A DNA stretch of 64,000 bases, taken from the NCBI GenBank assembly GCA_011032825.1, contig JAADJZ010000019.1, positions 186,001 through 250,000 of the forward strand, written 5' to 3'. Shown in pieces: positions 11,719-23,549 of this stretch (position 1 is the stretch's first letter; every line of letters starts with the position of its first letter). The translations under genes and the position numbers were made by a program. This stretch comes from Massariosphaeria phaeospora (Eukaryota; Ascomycota; Dothideomycetes; Pleosporales). The notes beneath the pieces are model-generated. The model ran no database searches and had not been told where the DNA came from. It saw nothing but the letters and a program-made list of their open reading frames with translations.

Positions 11719-13750
11719 ATGTCGTCCAACAAGACTCCAGTTGGCATCAAGGTCGAGTCTGGCAGCGGCTCGTCTTCGGGATCCGAGATGACCCTGTGCT
11801 CGCCCGTCGTCAACACTCCCAGCAGCGGCTTCAACCTCACCTCCATGCACAACACTCAGGCGAAGGCCTACGTCGAGGGCACCTTCCTCAACGAACTCGA
11901 CATGAACGGTCCAACCTACGTCAGCCGCTATCTCTTCATCACTGAGTTGCCGGACGGCTGCCACTCTTCCCAGGATCAGGACCACGAGTTGCGCGAGGTT
12001 CAGAGCTTGATGAAGCAGGTAGGCTTCTTCTCTTCCACTGTTCGATTGGCCTTGGCTGACCCTGTTCTAGTATCAGTCATTCATGCGTGCGGTGCCCGTG
12101 TACTCTCGCGGTGTGTACATCCGATTCGACAACGCTCGCGAGTGTTCGGAATCCAAGCACGAGCTTGACGAACATGGTTTCCACACCATGTACGTGAGTG
12201 CCTTTGAGTGGCATCGTGCCAAGATGTCGGAGACGTTGTCCATCCAGGAGTTCGAGGGCTCAATCAAGCTGCCAATGATGGTCACGCCTGTCACTCGTCT
12301 CTTCACCGGCGAGGACATCAACGAGTTGAACCGCATTGTCTGGAGCAAGATGAATCTCTTTGGTGGTGTTCGTGCCATTGCTCATACGGCCACTGATGCT
12401 CACTTGAGTATCGTCTTCTACCGCGTTGAGTTCTTCTCCGTTGACGCCGCCAATCGTGCGGTCGAGTCGTTGAAGCGCAATGCCATCAAGGGTTACGCCG
12501 AAGAGGTAAGTTCTGCTACTCAGCCTCACCTTCTCTTCATGCTAACTTTTCTTTCAGCGCAAGTGGGAGTATGAGACTCACCAGGCGAGTGGATGGGTTG
12601 GTCCGCCGGCAGCCCACTCACCGCGCATTCAGAATCATCACTATGATGACATGGGTAGGATTGTCGGTTTCCGCACTATGCCTGTTCACCACGTTCCGTA
12701 CATCAATCGCCACCCTGCTGATCAACACAACCGTGTTCGTCGTGAGCGCATCTTGGACGGTACTGATGTTCGCACGACGATCATGTTGAGGAACATTCCC
12801 AACAAGATGGACTGGGTAAGCCGCCTTTGCTTTTGTGATGACCTCCGGCTAATACTTTGCAGTTGACCTTGAAGGCCCTTCTTGACAAGTTCTGCTTCGC
12901 GACGTTCGACTTCGTCTATCTGCGCATCGACTTTCGCACCGGCTGCAATGTTGGCTACGCTTTCATCAACTTCGCCGATACCACCGGCATGATTGCGCTG
13001 ATGGACAACATTGAGCACAAGGCCTGGCCTGGTCACCGTTCTTCCAAGGCTGCTGAGGTGTCCTACGCCACGATCCAGGGCAAGGAGGCTCTCGTCCAGA
13101 AGTTCAGGAATTCGTCGGTCATGCAAGAGACCCCATTTTGCCGACCTCGTCTGTTTGTCGACCTTGAGTCAGCCATCGCAGTCCACAACGTTCGGATTGC
13201 TGGTACCGAGCAGGAGTTCCCAGAGCCCGACAACCGCCACAAGCTCCAGCGCTCCATCGACAGTGCTCGCACCATGGGTCTCTACCCTCCCAACGGCGTT
13301 CTCCAGCGTGGCCGTGGCGGCTTGTATGACCGCGGTACCCCTCGTGACTTGGCTGAAGCATCCCCCGGTTACACCGTCTTGCACGAGCAAGGACTTGTTG
13401 TCTACGACCACAACAAACGTGCCATCGAGGAGAACCATGCTTCGCGATTCGGCCTCTCGGTTCACGGTGCGATCCCATTCGAGTCCATTCCGCTTATGCA
13501 CATCGTCAACTTCCTTGCTGCCAACCCGACTCTTGCTGTTACCATCGCCCAGCATGAGCAGGCTCAGCAGGATCGTGTCCCTACCACCTACAACGTCGGT
13601 CCCATCGGTCCAGCTGTCGCTCAGCATACGGGCCCCATCGGTACTGGCGCGATTCGTCGTCCGGCTACTCCGGCCACTAGTGGCAGCTTGACCGCCCGCA
13701 AGATCGCCAATGCGCGCAACACTGCGATGGGCAAGTTCTACAACGCCTAA
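11719..13750 (+). CDS. Mei2-like RNA-binding protein (C-terminal RRM_2)
   Basis: Four exons, 11719..12018, 12071..12505, 12558..12815 and 12863..13750, all join in phase 0 across introns of 47-52 nt with good donors and acceptors, giving 626 residues. The Mei2-type RRM begins at the end of exon 3 (TTIMLRNIPNKMDW) and continues into exon 4 (LLDKFCFATFDFVYLRID, then NVGYAFINF and KAWPG). This RNP order and the NIPNK signature define the Mei2 family. Two divergent RRM-like segments precede it (about 65-130 and 165-245), matching the three-RRM layout. In fission yeast, Mei2 binds the noncoding meiRNA and switches cells into meiosis; in filamentous ascomycetes the family is poorly studied, so a sexual or developmental role is inference. 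The C-terminal 150 residues are Pro/Gly/Ala-rich. A decayed tandem repeat array starts about 440 bp downstream. Confidence 0.88.
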
Positions 13751-14189
13751 GGGCCAGCAATCCTTCCTCGAACATCTCCTCCGCTGAGATTGTTCGACAG
13801 TCATCGGTCATCGAACTTGTGATTTACATCGGCTTTCACCACCTCGACCGACCCTGAACAAATTTACTTCGACAACAAATACTTCGACATATCTCTTTCT
13901 TCTAACACCGGTGGCGGGTTATATGGTCGGCACAGATCTCTAATGGCGCACCGGATACTAAAAGCTCTTTTCGTTCATCTAGGGTCTGGGTCGCAATGGT
14001 GGTAATATTCAATGGGGTTCCTTTCTTCGGTATATATTTAGCTTCGTAGTTCTCTCTTCCAATCACAGAGGCATTGCCCATAACGCTGTTGATGCTCATG
14101 CTTGTGATGCCGGTAATGCTTGTGTGACGTGATCATTTTGCATAGTGTAACTTCTTGTAGACTCCCGTAGGGTGCAATTGTCGTCCTAT
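13751..14189. other. 3' flank of the Mei2-like gene
   Basis: This is 440 bp of noncoding DNA holding the 3' UTR and terminator of the Mei2-like gene. I see no discrete element before the tandem array. Confidence 0.45.
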
Positions 14190-15580
14190 GAAGTCCGTAT
14201 GTGGTGAAGAGCTGTCTTGAGAGAACTAGAAGATACCGTGCGAAGATTGCTATGCCGTTCTAGTGTAGTGTTGCTGCGGACTCGAGACGGAGACATCCGG
14301 AGTAGTGAAGCAATGAGGGAGTACACCGACGGCGGTGGTTGAGTTACGAACTCCAAAATTCGGCAAGCTGCTTCTGGTGTTTCTGATAAGCTGTTGTGTA
14401 CCATGTGTTGTCGTTCCGAGAGGCCGTACAAGAGGGATCGTAAGCTGGATGGTGGGTGACAATAAATAGGGCGGTACAAACGTCGGAATAAGACGTGCAA
14501 TTTTCGGGAGCTATCTCGTGACGGGCTACTGATATGGCAGGTAGTATCCCATATCGTTCTGGTACGGCGTTGTGATGGAGTTGAGACGTGGCGGTCCTGG
14601 GCGGTAGAAAAGTGATGGGTGCAAACGTTGAACTAAGAGATGGAAAGTTAGGCAGCTGTCTCTTAAACTGCTACTGATATGATGGGTAGTATGCTGTGTT
14701 GTTCTGGTACAGCGTTGTGGCGGAGTTGAGACGTTGGGGTCCGGTCGATAAGAAAATGAGGGGTGCAAACGTTAGACCACGAACTCCAGATTTTAGGAGC
14801 CGTGTTAGATAGGTATTTGAAAACGGCATATAGCGTTCTGTGGCATGCTAGTATGGTGTTGTGGTAGAATCGAGATGTGGGGGACCGGGGCGGCAAATAA
14901 CGGCGGGTGCAAACGGTGGACGAGAGGCTTCATACTTGGGAAGTTGCCTTGCACGATGCTTCTGAAATAGACTTTCGTGATGTTGTCTCCATTCAGTAGG
15001 GAGTTGCTGTGTAGTAGAGATGTCGGGGTCTTCGGTGACAGGGAAACGCGAGTGCAAACGTTGGGCTAGACACTCAAAATTTGACGAGCTACCTCTTGGG
15101 GGCCTCGAGACATCTCAAATAGTTCCGTGTAGCGTTCCAGCAGCGGGTCGTGGAATAATCGAGATGTCGGTGCCTGAGGTGTGGAGTGGCCAGAAATGGC
15201 GGGTGCAAATGTTGCGCTAGGAAATCCATCATTTGGGAGCTGTTTTTGTTGATCTCTGACCATCTGATCGCGTGTTCTTTTGACTGTAGGCGAAGTCCTT
15301 GCCCAGGTCTTGTGGTCGAGCGATCCCGCATGATGAGAAGACACCCGGGAAGTTTGAGTGCAGCTTCCGCGCGAGGGACTTCAGACTTCGAGAGCTACCT
15401 CGGATACATACGTGAAAACGCTGTGCATGGTGGATGTTGTGAGATTGTGTGAAGATCTCACTGTGATCTCGTGGTCCAGGGGTCTGGTTCCGGGTGCCGC
15501 AGCATGGTGGTACAGTGAGCAGTGCAAACGTCGGAGCTGGGGTAGGAAATTTGGTAGGGTGGTTACTGGCGATAAATTGC
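14190..15580. repeat. Decayed tandem array, about 145-bp units
   Basis: Roughly nine to ten diverged units lie head to tail. The clearest shared box, GGGTGCAAACGTT on the plus strand, recurs with its GCAAACG core near 14475 (as ACAAACG), 14621, 14764, 14909, 15054, 15205 (GCAAATG), 15360 (degenerate) and 15524. The spacings are 146, 143, 145, 145, 151, 155 and 164 bp. Other recurring boxes in most units are GGAGCT(A/G)YCT about 25 bp after the core, and GTTCTGGTACRGCGTTGTG with GAGTTGAGACG before the next core; these are best kept in the units at 14481-14770. Similarity falls toward both ends. No unit matches a transposon or tRNA that I recognise. On the minus strand the units give related short peptides, but in shifting frames. 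Confidence 0.8.
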
Positions 15581-17480
15581 CATCGGAAATGAGTTACTGT
15601 ATCTTTGTCGGAAGGGGTTACTGAGTATCCGATAAAGAGGGTCCAAAATCGAATGGGTGTAATGGCGAATGCTGAATGTTGCGACAATGAAGTGTGCAGA
15701 AACTAAAACCGCATCGGTCATTGCATTCCAAGGACGATAAACAGAATACGTTCGTTGTGCTGTTGCTGCAGCAAATCGCCAAAGGCACAAGATGTGGTGG
15801 TCAAGGTAACCATAGAGAGCGACACCAACCCAATATATGAATGCGAGAACATCGGCACCTACACAACGCATTCAAGTCAAGAATACGACGGGAGGCAATA
15901 GAAGAACAATAGGAGAATGGCGAAAAAGGACGTGCAGGACACAAGTGCATGTTCTGAAACGATAGCGACAGCTATGCCCAATAGGAAGCGACGCGAAGTG
16001 AACAGCGAAGCACTTACTGAATGGCAGATCCGACAGTGCTACTTGAGCATCACAGCGAAGCCGGCCTCTCCACGTCAGCTGCATAACTCTATATCGGTCA
16101 TCTTGATCCGAAGACATGATGGCATGCTTGAGTGACTCGTGCTATGCTGTTGACCGCCCCGGAGAGCAAACAGATGATGTGGCCAACCACACGGAAGGAG
16201 ACGAATGCACCAGTAAAAAGATGAGATGCAATCGCAGCGGATGCGAATGTAGGCAGTTGGCCACCGCTGAAGCTGGCTGGCCCAAAATTTTGGAGGATGG
16301 GTGTCCAAAAACTTGGGATGGAAAAGAGAGTGTAGGAAGGATGGATGAGGAGAGGAGAGAGGATGAAGGAAGGTGTGGGCCGGAAGCAGGCTTCATGAAG
16401 ACTCTACAGGTGCATCAGAGGCCGTGGAGGAAGGCGCCAGCAGTGCCCCCCATCATGTCTCAGGGGTCAGCAGGACGCCGGACAACGCTGTGCATGATAT
16501 GGCTGAATATATCATCTACGTGGGCAAGGTAGATAGAGCACTATGACCTGCATCTTGCTATAGAGGCTCTAGGTGCTCCTGACTATGGTGCATCATTTCA
16601 TGGGTAGAATGAGGGATGATCTGACGCATGAGGCATGGGGATGCACACACGGACAGCGGGTCAGTCAAGGAAACACATCTAGATCTTGAAGAGATGATAC
16701 AGTTCTCTAAATACATGATATGCATCTAGAGGAGCTATACACCTCTTTGACCTTCCTTCCAGGCAGCACATCAAGCGGGTGCGTGTGCTGGGGGGACGAT
16801 ATGAGCGGTGTGGGGAGTGATCCAGCCAGACCTTCACAGCGGAGTGCCGCCTTCAAATGGGGGCGCTCCCTCTACCTGTAGGTAGAGGCTGAATCTCCTA
16901 TGCGAGAGCATCATTTTGTCCGACGTGCATGTCTCCTAGATCCTTGAAGGCTGCGGTGCAGCGGACGGCAGCTTTCAGGGCGGCGCGCACGGGCCAAACT
17001 GGTGATGCTTGGGGCCCCCGGCCGTGGTGTTGCAAAGTGCCAGCGCCCACAATCGTTGACTATGGAGAGCTCGGCGACACCAGATTTCTTGCAGCCGGTA
17101 ACTGTGCTCATGCCCTCTTCTTTTGCTCGGGGACATGAACAAGGCATCGGTTTGCGGGGATCGTTCAGCTGTGCTTGCTTGCCGGCTCGTCTTGAGTTTG
17201 CTCTGCGGGCAGCTTGAAGGCTCCGCCACACAAGCGGGCGCCCAACTCTTCATACAGCGTGCAGTCACGATCGGAATGGCCTATTCGACGCCGCTAGAGC
17301 CTTCGTGTGCTATAGGGAACACGGTCTGGCGGTGCCCCTGTTGTCCTCCTCGTTGTCCTCCTCGAGCTTCAACGGCGACTTCGCGGCGGCGGTAACGGCA
17401 CCCATCGACCCACCACACCACCGCGCCTAAAGAACAAGAGAGGGGAACAAGAAGCCTCTCCAAGCGCCTGACAGCACGGG
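15581..17480. other. Gene-free stretch
   Basis: This is 1.9 kb between the tandem array and the 172-bp duplication. ORFs are short and overlapping, with no motif I recognise. Composition is near 50-55% GC, so it is not an AT-rich RIP block. Confidence 0.45.
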
Positions 17481-17803
17481 CATGCTGTCAGTATATTCAC
17501 TTGAAACTTTGCAGCGCTGAATTGCGAGGGGGCAGCACCACCGACCTGGCCTGCTCATCAGCGCAGCCCCCGCGCTCAGCTACATCCCTGGGAAGCCATA
17601 CAACGGTGAGGGTCTCGGAGCGAGAAGACTCCAGGAGCATGAACGGCGCTGGCATGCTCTCTGTACGTTCACTTGAAGCTTTGCAACGCTGATTTGCGAG
17701 GGGGCAGCACCGCCGACCTAGCCTGCTCACCAGCGCAGCCCCCGCGTTCAGCTACGTCCCCGAGACGCCATACAACGGTGAGGGTTCTCGGAGCTTTGCC
17801 TGT
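17481..17803. repeat. Two-copy tandem duplication, 172-bp unit
   Basis: Copy one spans about 17481-17652 and copy two about 17653-17803 (incomplete). Matching landmarks are CATGCTSTCWGT, TTCACTTGAARCTTTGC at 17496 and 17668, GCGAGGGGGCAGCACC, and CCATACAACGGTGAGGG. Identity is high and most differences are transitions. They are not the CpA-to-TpA type expected from RIP, so ordinary decay is more likely. No coding function is evident. Confidence 0.85.
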
Positions 17804-20800
17804 GTTGATGACGGCAACAGGAGCGTACAATGAGCTACCGCCGCTCTTCATGATCATGATCCGTTTCCCTTTGGTTCTACACCACCGGAGGAGACATCCT
17901 CGTACGTGACAACAGCTCTACCGCAACGGCAAAGGCCATGGACTACAAGCTGTTGGGACTGACGAGAACAGCAGCGAGGTACAAGCAATGCGTTTCCACT
18001 GCATGCGAGAGAATACTGTGACCCGCAGCGAGTCCGCGCGACGACTGAATTTTGCCTGCTCAAGACTACATCGGCAGGAGAATGCAACCAGACTTCAGGA
18101 CATCCGGCTGTGAGAGGAAGTCGAGCGTCCGGAAAGTCCGAGACACTCGCCAGAGCCACATTCCCTAACGAAGGTACAGACAGCAGAACCGGCGACAGGA
18201 TCGTTCTACAGCTGCAGCGGTTCTACAAGTTGCGCTGACTCGAATAGGCCTTATCTTTAGCCAGGAACGTTGAAGAAAGCCATCGAAATGCGAGCGCGAA
18301 GTAGACGGCTGACGCACGGCGACCACGACCGCTCGGGTATGTGGACACCGCTTCAGAGCAAGCACAAAGTTTGCCCCGAGGACAAACACAGTGACTACAA
18401 GACAGGGAAGATAGCCAAGCCGAAAGGCCCAAGAGTTTGTGATGCGACTCCCGCAGGCCATGGTAACGCCCGACGTGGAATCGTCCTAGTTTTAGGGAGA
18501 CAAAGGCTGACCGCGAGGCAGAGCACGGCTGCCGTCATAAACAGGAAGAGCGTATCCAGTATACACGGAAGTAGGCATTGCGATGAGAGCTCGCAGAAAA
18601 TCTTGAAAGTGATCTCTGCAGCTTCAATCCGGCTAGGAAGACTTGTTGCGAATACTCAGGGACCTAAGGATCACACCTTCCTTGCCCATAACGTGGAAGA
18701 GTTCGCTGCGGTTTACAGATGTTACCGAGGGCATTTCGGAGGTCGCGTCAGACCTGGCTGGTGCGGATGGCTTGACGTGCGTACAAAAGAGGGATACGAA
18801 ATATGTGGTCGAAGGGGAAAGCCGGATTACCGGAATAACTCTTTCGATCGGCGGCATGGCAAAGCCGGTAACGTCAACCACCAATGGCGATTCTACTGAA
18901 GCTCAGCAGCGCTGGTGGCGTGAAGGCACTCTGGAACCCTATCGACCCTGAGCGGAGATGTAGGACACCGTGAGTGAGATATGCAAGCCAAATATCTCTC
19001 GCTCAACACAAAAAGCTAACCGCAAGCTCAGGCCAGTCCGGACGATGGCCAGTGATCGATAGCATCTTGTATCGAAGATGGGATGGCGTCGAGAAGCCTC
19101 TTGCCGTCAAGCGTGACGCTGAAGATACTACTCCATGACTGGCTCTTACAATAGAAGCACTCGTGTCAGGGTAACCATCCCCTCATGTCCAAAGCCAACT
19201 CTTGCACCGATACTCGGCTTCGTGGACTTTTAAGAAAGAGATATGACAAGGAACTTTGACCAAGACAAAAAGACAAAAGCACATCCAACTTAGCCGTTGC
19301 CATATCAGACTTATGCTACGAGAGTATAAGATGCTGAACAAGGTTTGAACCTTGCGGGAGTGATGGGCTTTGTGTAAGAGGTGTGATAAAAGATGTTCAT
19401 GAACCCATCTCAAACATAAAGGTTTGACGGATCATATAGCATGGCAACGACCATGTGCTGAATACGACATGGAGTCGTTCGGGCTTCAATAGCCGAACGA
19501 CGAATGAGGGGAAGATTTACCCTTGGTAAAATACTTCTTGATTGGGTGGAGATCACAAAATCCATCCAAAATTATTGGGCAACGTAACGACCCATGCGCT
19601 CCACACAGGAAGACAATTGTGCTACTACCGCATAGCGACTGGGCACAGAGCGTCCCGCAGTGCGAAAGAGGGGGATGTTGATTAGTACTCGAGTCCATCG
19701 ATTTCGAACGTTGAGGAAGAGCTAGGATATGATCCGTTTTCGGGGGAGGACATCCAACGCAAATGGTCGAATAAGGTTAGTAACCAGGGGTTAGTCACAC
19801 GACGACTACCTTCAGAGTGGCCTCGACCCTCAGTCATTTGTTTGGACTTCGACACGTAATGGGTATCGTGAGGCCCTAGGCTCCGAGAAGGGTATCTGGC
19901 GGCATCCTCTGGAAAGGATATTAGGAGAGCAGATGCGAAGATGAGCTCTACGGTCCCAGAGCTCATCCGAAAACGCCGAATAAGATCTGTGCTTCCTGAG
20001 AGGCAAGGCCACTTTCGAAGATAGTGCGCAATTGGCTACCCTATCATACAATCCGAAAGCGAAAGATCCAGATACGTGGCTGATAAAACGGCTTGCCACA
20101 TAGGGAAAACGTTCTCGGCGGATCGATGCAAAAGATAATCGAAGACTGAGCGACGGGGTGCGCTGATGAATGGCCGACACAGCTGCGTCAAGCCAGTTGA
20201 TGTTGTTGTTCGCCCCACCCGTCCCAACATATGATGAACGAGACATTTGACATGCAGTCATGCCAGTGACGAGTCCATTGCCTGTTGCATGTATGGCCGT
20301 ATCGTAGGTGTGCATACCCTCGACTGGGAAAGCCTAGTGCATTGACGACTTTAAGAATTTGACGAAGAATGTTATCGTCCTCCCGTTCGACTATCTCCAG
20401 GATCAAGACTCGGGACGACCGATGCTTCGGTGATTGAACACATTCGCGGGTGTCCGATAAGAGATCTCCCGGCCGAGTCGCGTTCAGCTTATGCGCAGCC
20501 GTGGGAGTGATGTGAATCCTGACCATCTACCAACTCTTCCAAATCTTTCGATGTACGGCTCTGGATACTCACTCGTCTCACGTCATCTACCTCGACGAGG
20601 ATGACAACGCGAAGACTTGAGACTAATCGTGATGGTCTATACTCGCAGACGGAATTGAAGTTTCGCTTCTCAGCATCGGCGTCAGTGTTGAAGTGGTTTC
20701 ACTAAAGCTCGCGATTGGTGTCCCAACTCAATCAACCATGCGAGTACCGATGGTGCATGTCGAGATAGACATCGTTTTCAGGTCCATCTCGATGTCATGA

Positions 20801-23549
20801 CGACTTGTCCGTTCTCTGTGCCTCGGGACAGATAGTCTTCCCGTTTCCGCAAACAGTATGCCACAAGGCGGATTAAGCTTCTCCTCCACCATATCCTTGG
20901 AAATATCGGCAACAGTGTTCCACGTCTCGGCCTCGCTGAAGGTATCAGGAGATGTGTTCTTCTGAGTTGGCATTTGCTCCTCATCACATTATCTTGATCC
21001 ACAATTCATGGTTGCGCCGCAGATGTGTCCGAGACTTGACATCCAGCGTTGTGGCGTGGTAACACCGCCATATGCCAAAACAAACACGGTGTCCTCCGAA
21101 ACGCACCGCCGTGTTCATTTTGATTGGAGGCCGCTGTTCCTGGGCCGCCTGTGTGGAGTATGCTTCACCGCATGTATGGTTGGTCGGGATCGTGGGCGAA
21201 GCAGACGGGAACGGGCCGCGAACGCGCTCAAGCCTGCTGTCTGCAGCCACTTCGCGTGACGGAACGCTGTATTGGTTTGCGGGGGTCGAGTCGTTCTCTG
21301 ATTCGGAGGAGATGGGCTATGTTTGCTACTCCGTCGGGTCTCCGCCGCTCCCCGCCGCTTTCGTGCAACGTGCCTGGAAACTCGCATCGGCTAGGTGGCT
21401 GCGACTGTCAGCTATGCCGCGATGACCGGAAGGAAGGATGGGGTGTTCTTACCTTCCCATCGATCCCAACTGCTCCTTTTCCAATGGATGCAGGCAAGGA
21501 TTTTGGCCCAGAGGGGCACTCGGTCGCCGGCCAACCCAGACCGCCTTGAGACCCTAGATATTGACGTCAAGTCGAATGGGAATCAGAGTGACGCTATCGC
21601 CATAGCTGTCATCCATCTCGAAGGGTTATAGTGTGCAGGAAAAGTTCGGTGTGATGAAGCTGCGGAGAAAGCCGACTCGCCCTCCGCCGGGGGAGGAGGG
21701 TCGCGCGCATAATCGGCTATTGCTGTCAGATTCCGCAAGGAGTATCAAACTCTGTACCTTTTTCGAGCATTCGCATGCTTGATGGTCCTGTCGGGATGCG
21801 GGCGCAGGCCACGGCCACCCGCGGACGGCAAAGACAATGAGTTGATCTTCGCGGCGGCAAAGGAGGCGCTCCTATGCCCGGTGCAGCGCGCACAGATGGC
21901 ATCAGGGGTCTGGCCGCGAAGCTGCTCCGGCTTCTCCAGCCCCAAGAAGGGGGGGTTATCGTGCGTTGGGGTGGGGTGAGTGGAGGGGGGCGGTCGAAAA
22001 AGCCGTGTCGGTACTGCGGAGCGCAGGGGACTTGTCGCAAAAAGCAAAGCAGCCTCGCCGCCCCTGCCTCCCTCAATGCGATAGCGAGCCCCCAGGCCTT
22101 TGTATGGAGTACGGAGGCTTGCTGATGTATGCAGGAAGAGAAGGGGCCATCGCCCACTCAGTTACCGGGGGGTAGGGGGTGTTCTGGGGCTGCCCTGGGG
22201 CAGCCCTACCAGGGACGCGAGCATCCGCCAACGCGTTGAAGCTCAGTCCGAAGAATCTCAACGTGATGGCGACGAGGGGAACGAGGTCAAAATTCGCCAA
22301 AGGGCATGTAGGGGAGGCCATGAAGTCGGAGTCGTAAACGGCATGAGGGGGCTTGGAGAGACAATGTGGGAACCTTGGCACTCACCTCTCCCAAAGCTCC
22401 GACAATTCGACGAGCCGTTCCACATCCCGCACTAGCAGCTGGTCCCGTTCTACGCCATGCAGCCACCAAAGAACGCGCTCCGGATAGTAAACCCATTAAT
22501 TCAGCGTGTACGGAGTCGAGGACGCCCATTACGAAAAGCACCAACCACGGCTGACATGATGACGCCGTGTCTGTGAACCCACACTGACCCTAGCTCTGCC
22601 ACTCGCAGCAGGGCTGTCTATCCCTTGGACTCGTTACACGATATAGGCAGAATCTCACCTCAGAGTCTCTAAGAGCATACGACACACGGACTTCGATACT
22701 AAATGACAGAGAGGGTGTGTGTCACTGTCCTCGTGCCAACAGGCCTTCACCGCTCCCCCCTACCCACTCCTGAGCATCGTCTACCTCCGATCTGGACATC
22801 CAGGCAAAGCTGCCTATTCAAAACGTCTACGCCGTCGATCGTGTCTATGGGCTCCCCGAGCTTCTGAAACTGCACAGCACGGGGGCCGATCATCGTTGAG
22901 GTTGAACGTTTGACGTTGACGTTATTGATCTAACTCGGTTCCTGTGCCTCGACAACAGACCACCAAGTCTTTCCCTCGATCACACACACACCAATACTTA
23001 TTTCAACCCCGGCTATCCCCAGCTGTTCGCCCCCTCGGCGTCTCTCGCGTCTCGTGTCAATATCTACGCTCAGTCCCTTTCTTAGCCGTCTGCCAAAGTA
23101 TGCAGAGCGCGGTATTCCCTTCTACCCGTTCATTGCCGACACGGTACCCAATTGTCTTTGCGCTTTGACAGCACGCTGCCTGGACTCGCGGTGGTACATT
23201 GTCACGAGGGGCTGGCTGTCAACGGCCACGAAAATCTACCGCGTCCGCCTGCCTGCCCAGCTCACGGGAACACGCGCACATTACAGACGGCACCCTACCT
23301 AAAGAGCGGCAGCACACCTCTTCTTCCGACGGAACATCGCACACTCTGCCGCATACCATCGTACTCAGTACCAGCAATCTGAATCCTTTGACCGCTTATC
23401 GAAATACCCTAGTCGAGCAGACCCGATAGTAAAGTGACACCAACAGCCATCTCACGGCCAGACCGCCACATCTACCTACAAGTACCAGCGCAGGTACCAG
23501 ATCTCAACTCCACGTCACCGCAATCACCCTAGTCTACCTCATACCTACA
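17804..23549. other. Gene desert, 5.7 kb
   Basis: No gene could be supported on either strand. Candidate ORFs (18270-18899 plus, 209 codons; 19830-20315 minus, 161 codons; 20728-20973 minus) show no family motif, and their neighbouring frames have no splice-compatible continuation. The last 300 bp before 23550 are C/A/T-rich with CCATC and CTACC runs, and look like the promoter and leader of the Rmp1-like gene. Confidence 0.5.

Noticed and set aside
14190..15580. Regularly spaced repeats as a CRISPR array
   Set aside because: The shared boxes are only about 13 bp, the units are homologous along their full length, and the organism is clearly eukaryotic.
15229..15687. 152-codon minus-strand ORF across the tandem array
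   Set aside because: It spans array units and their flank; its frame is not maintained in the other units, so it is not supported as a gene.
17481..17803. RIP as the cause of differences between the two 172-bp copies
   Set aside because: Differences are mostly transitions but many are not in CpA/TpG context, and GC content stays normal.
18270..18899. 209-codon plus-strand ORF
   Set aside because: No recognisable family, basic random-like composition, no promoter or splice context. Kept as unassigned desert.
19830..20526. Minus-strand ORFs (161 and 112 codons) considered as a decayed polyketide synthase or other enzyme
   Set aside because: A few short stretches looked suggestive, but no catalytic motif could be pinned down in order.
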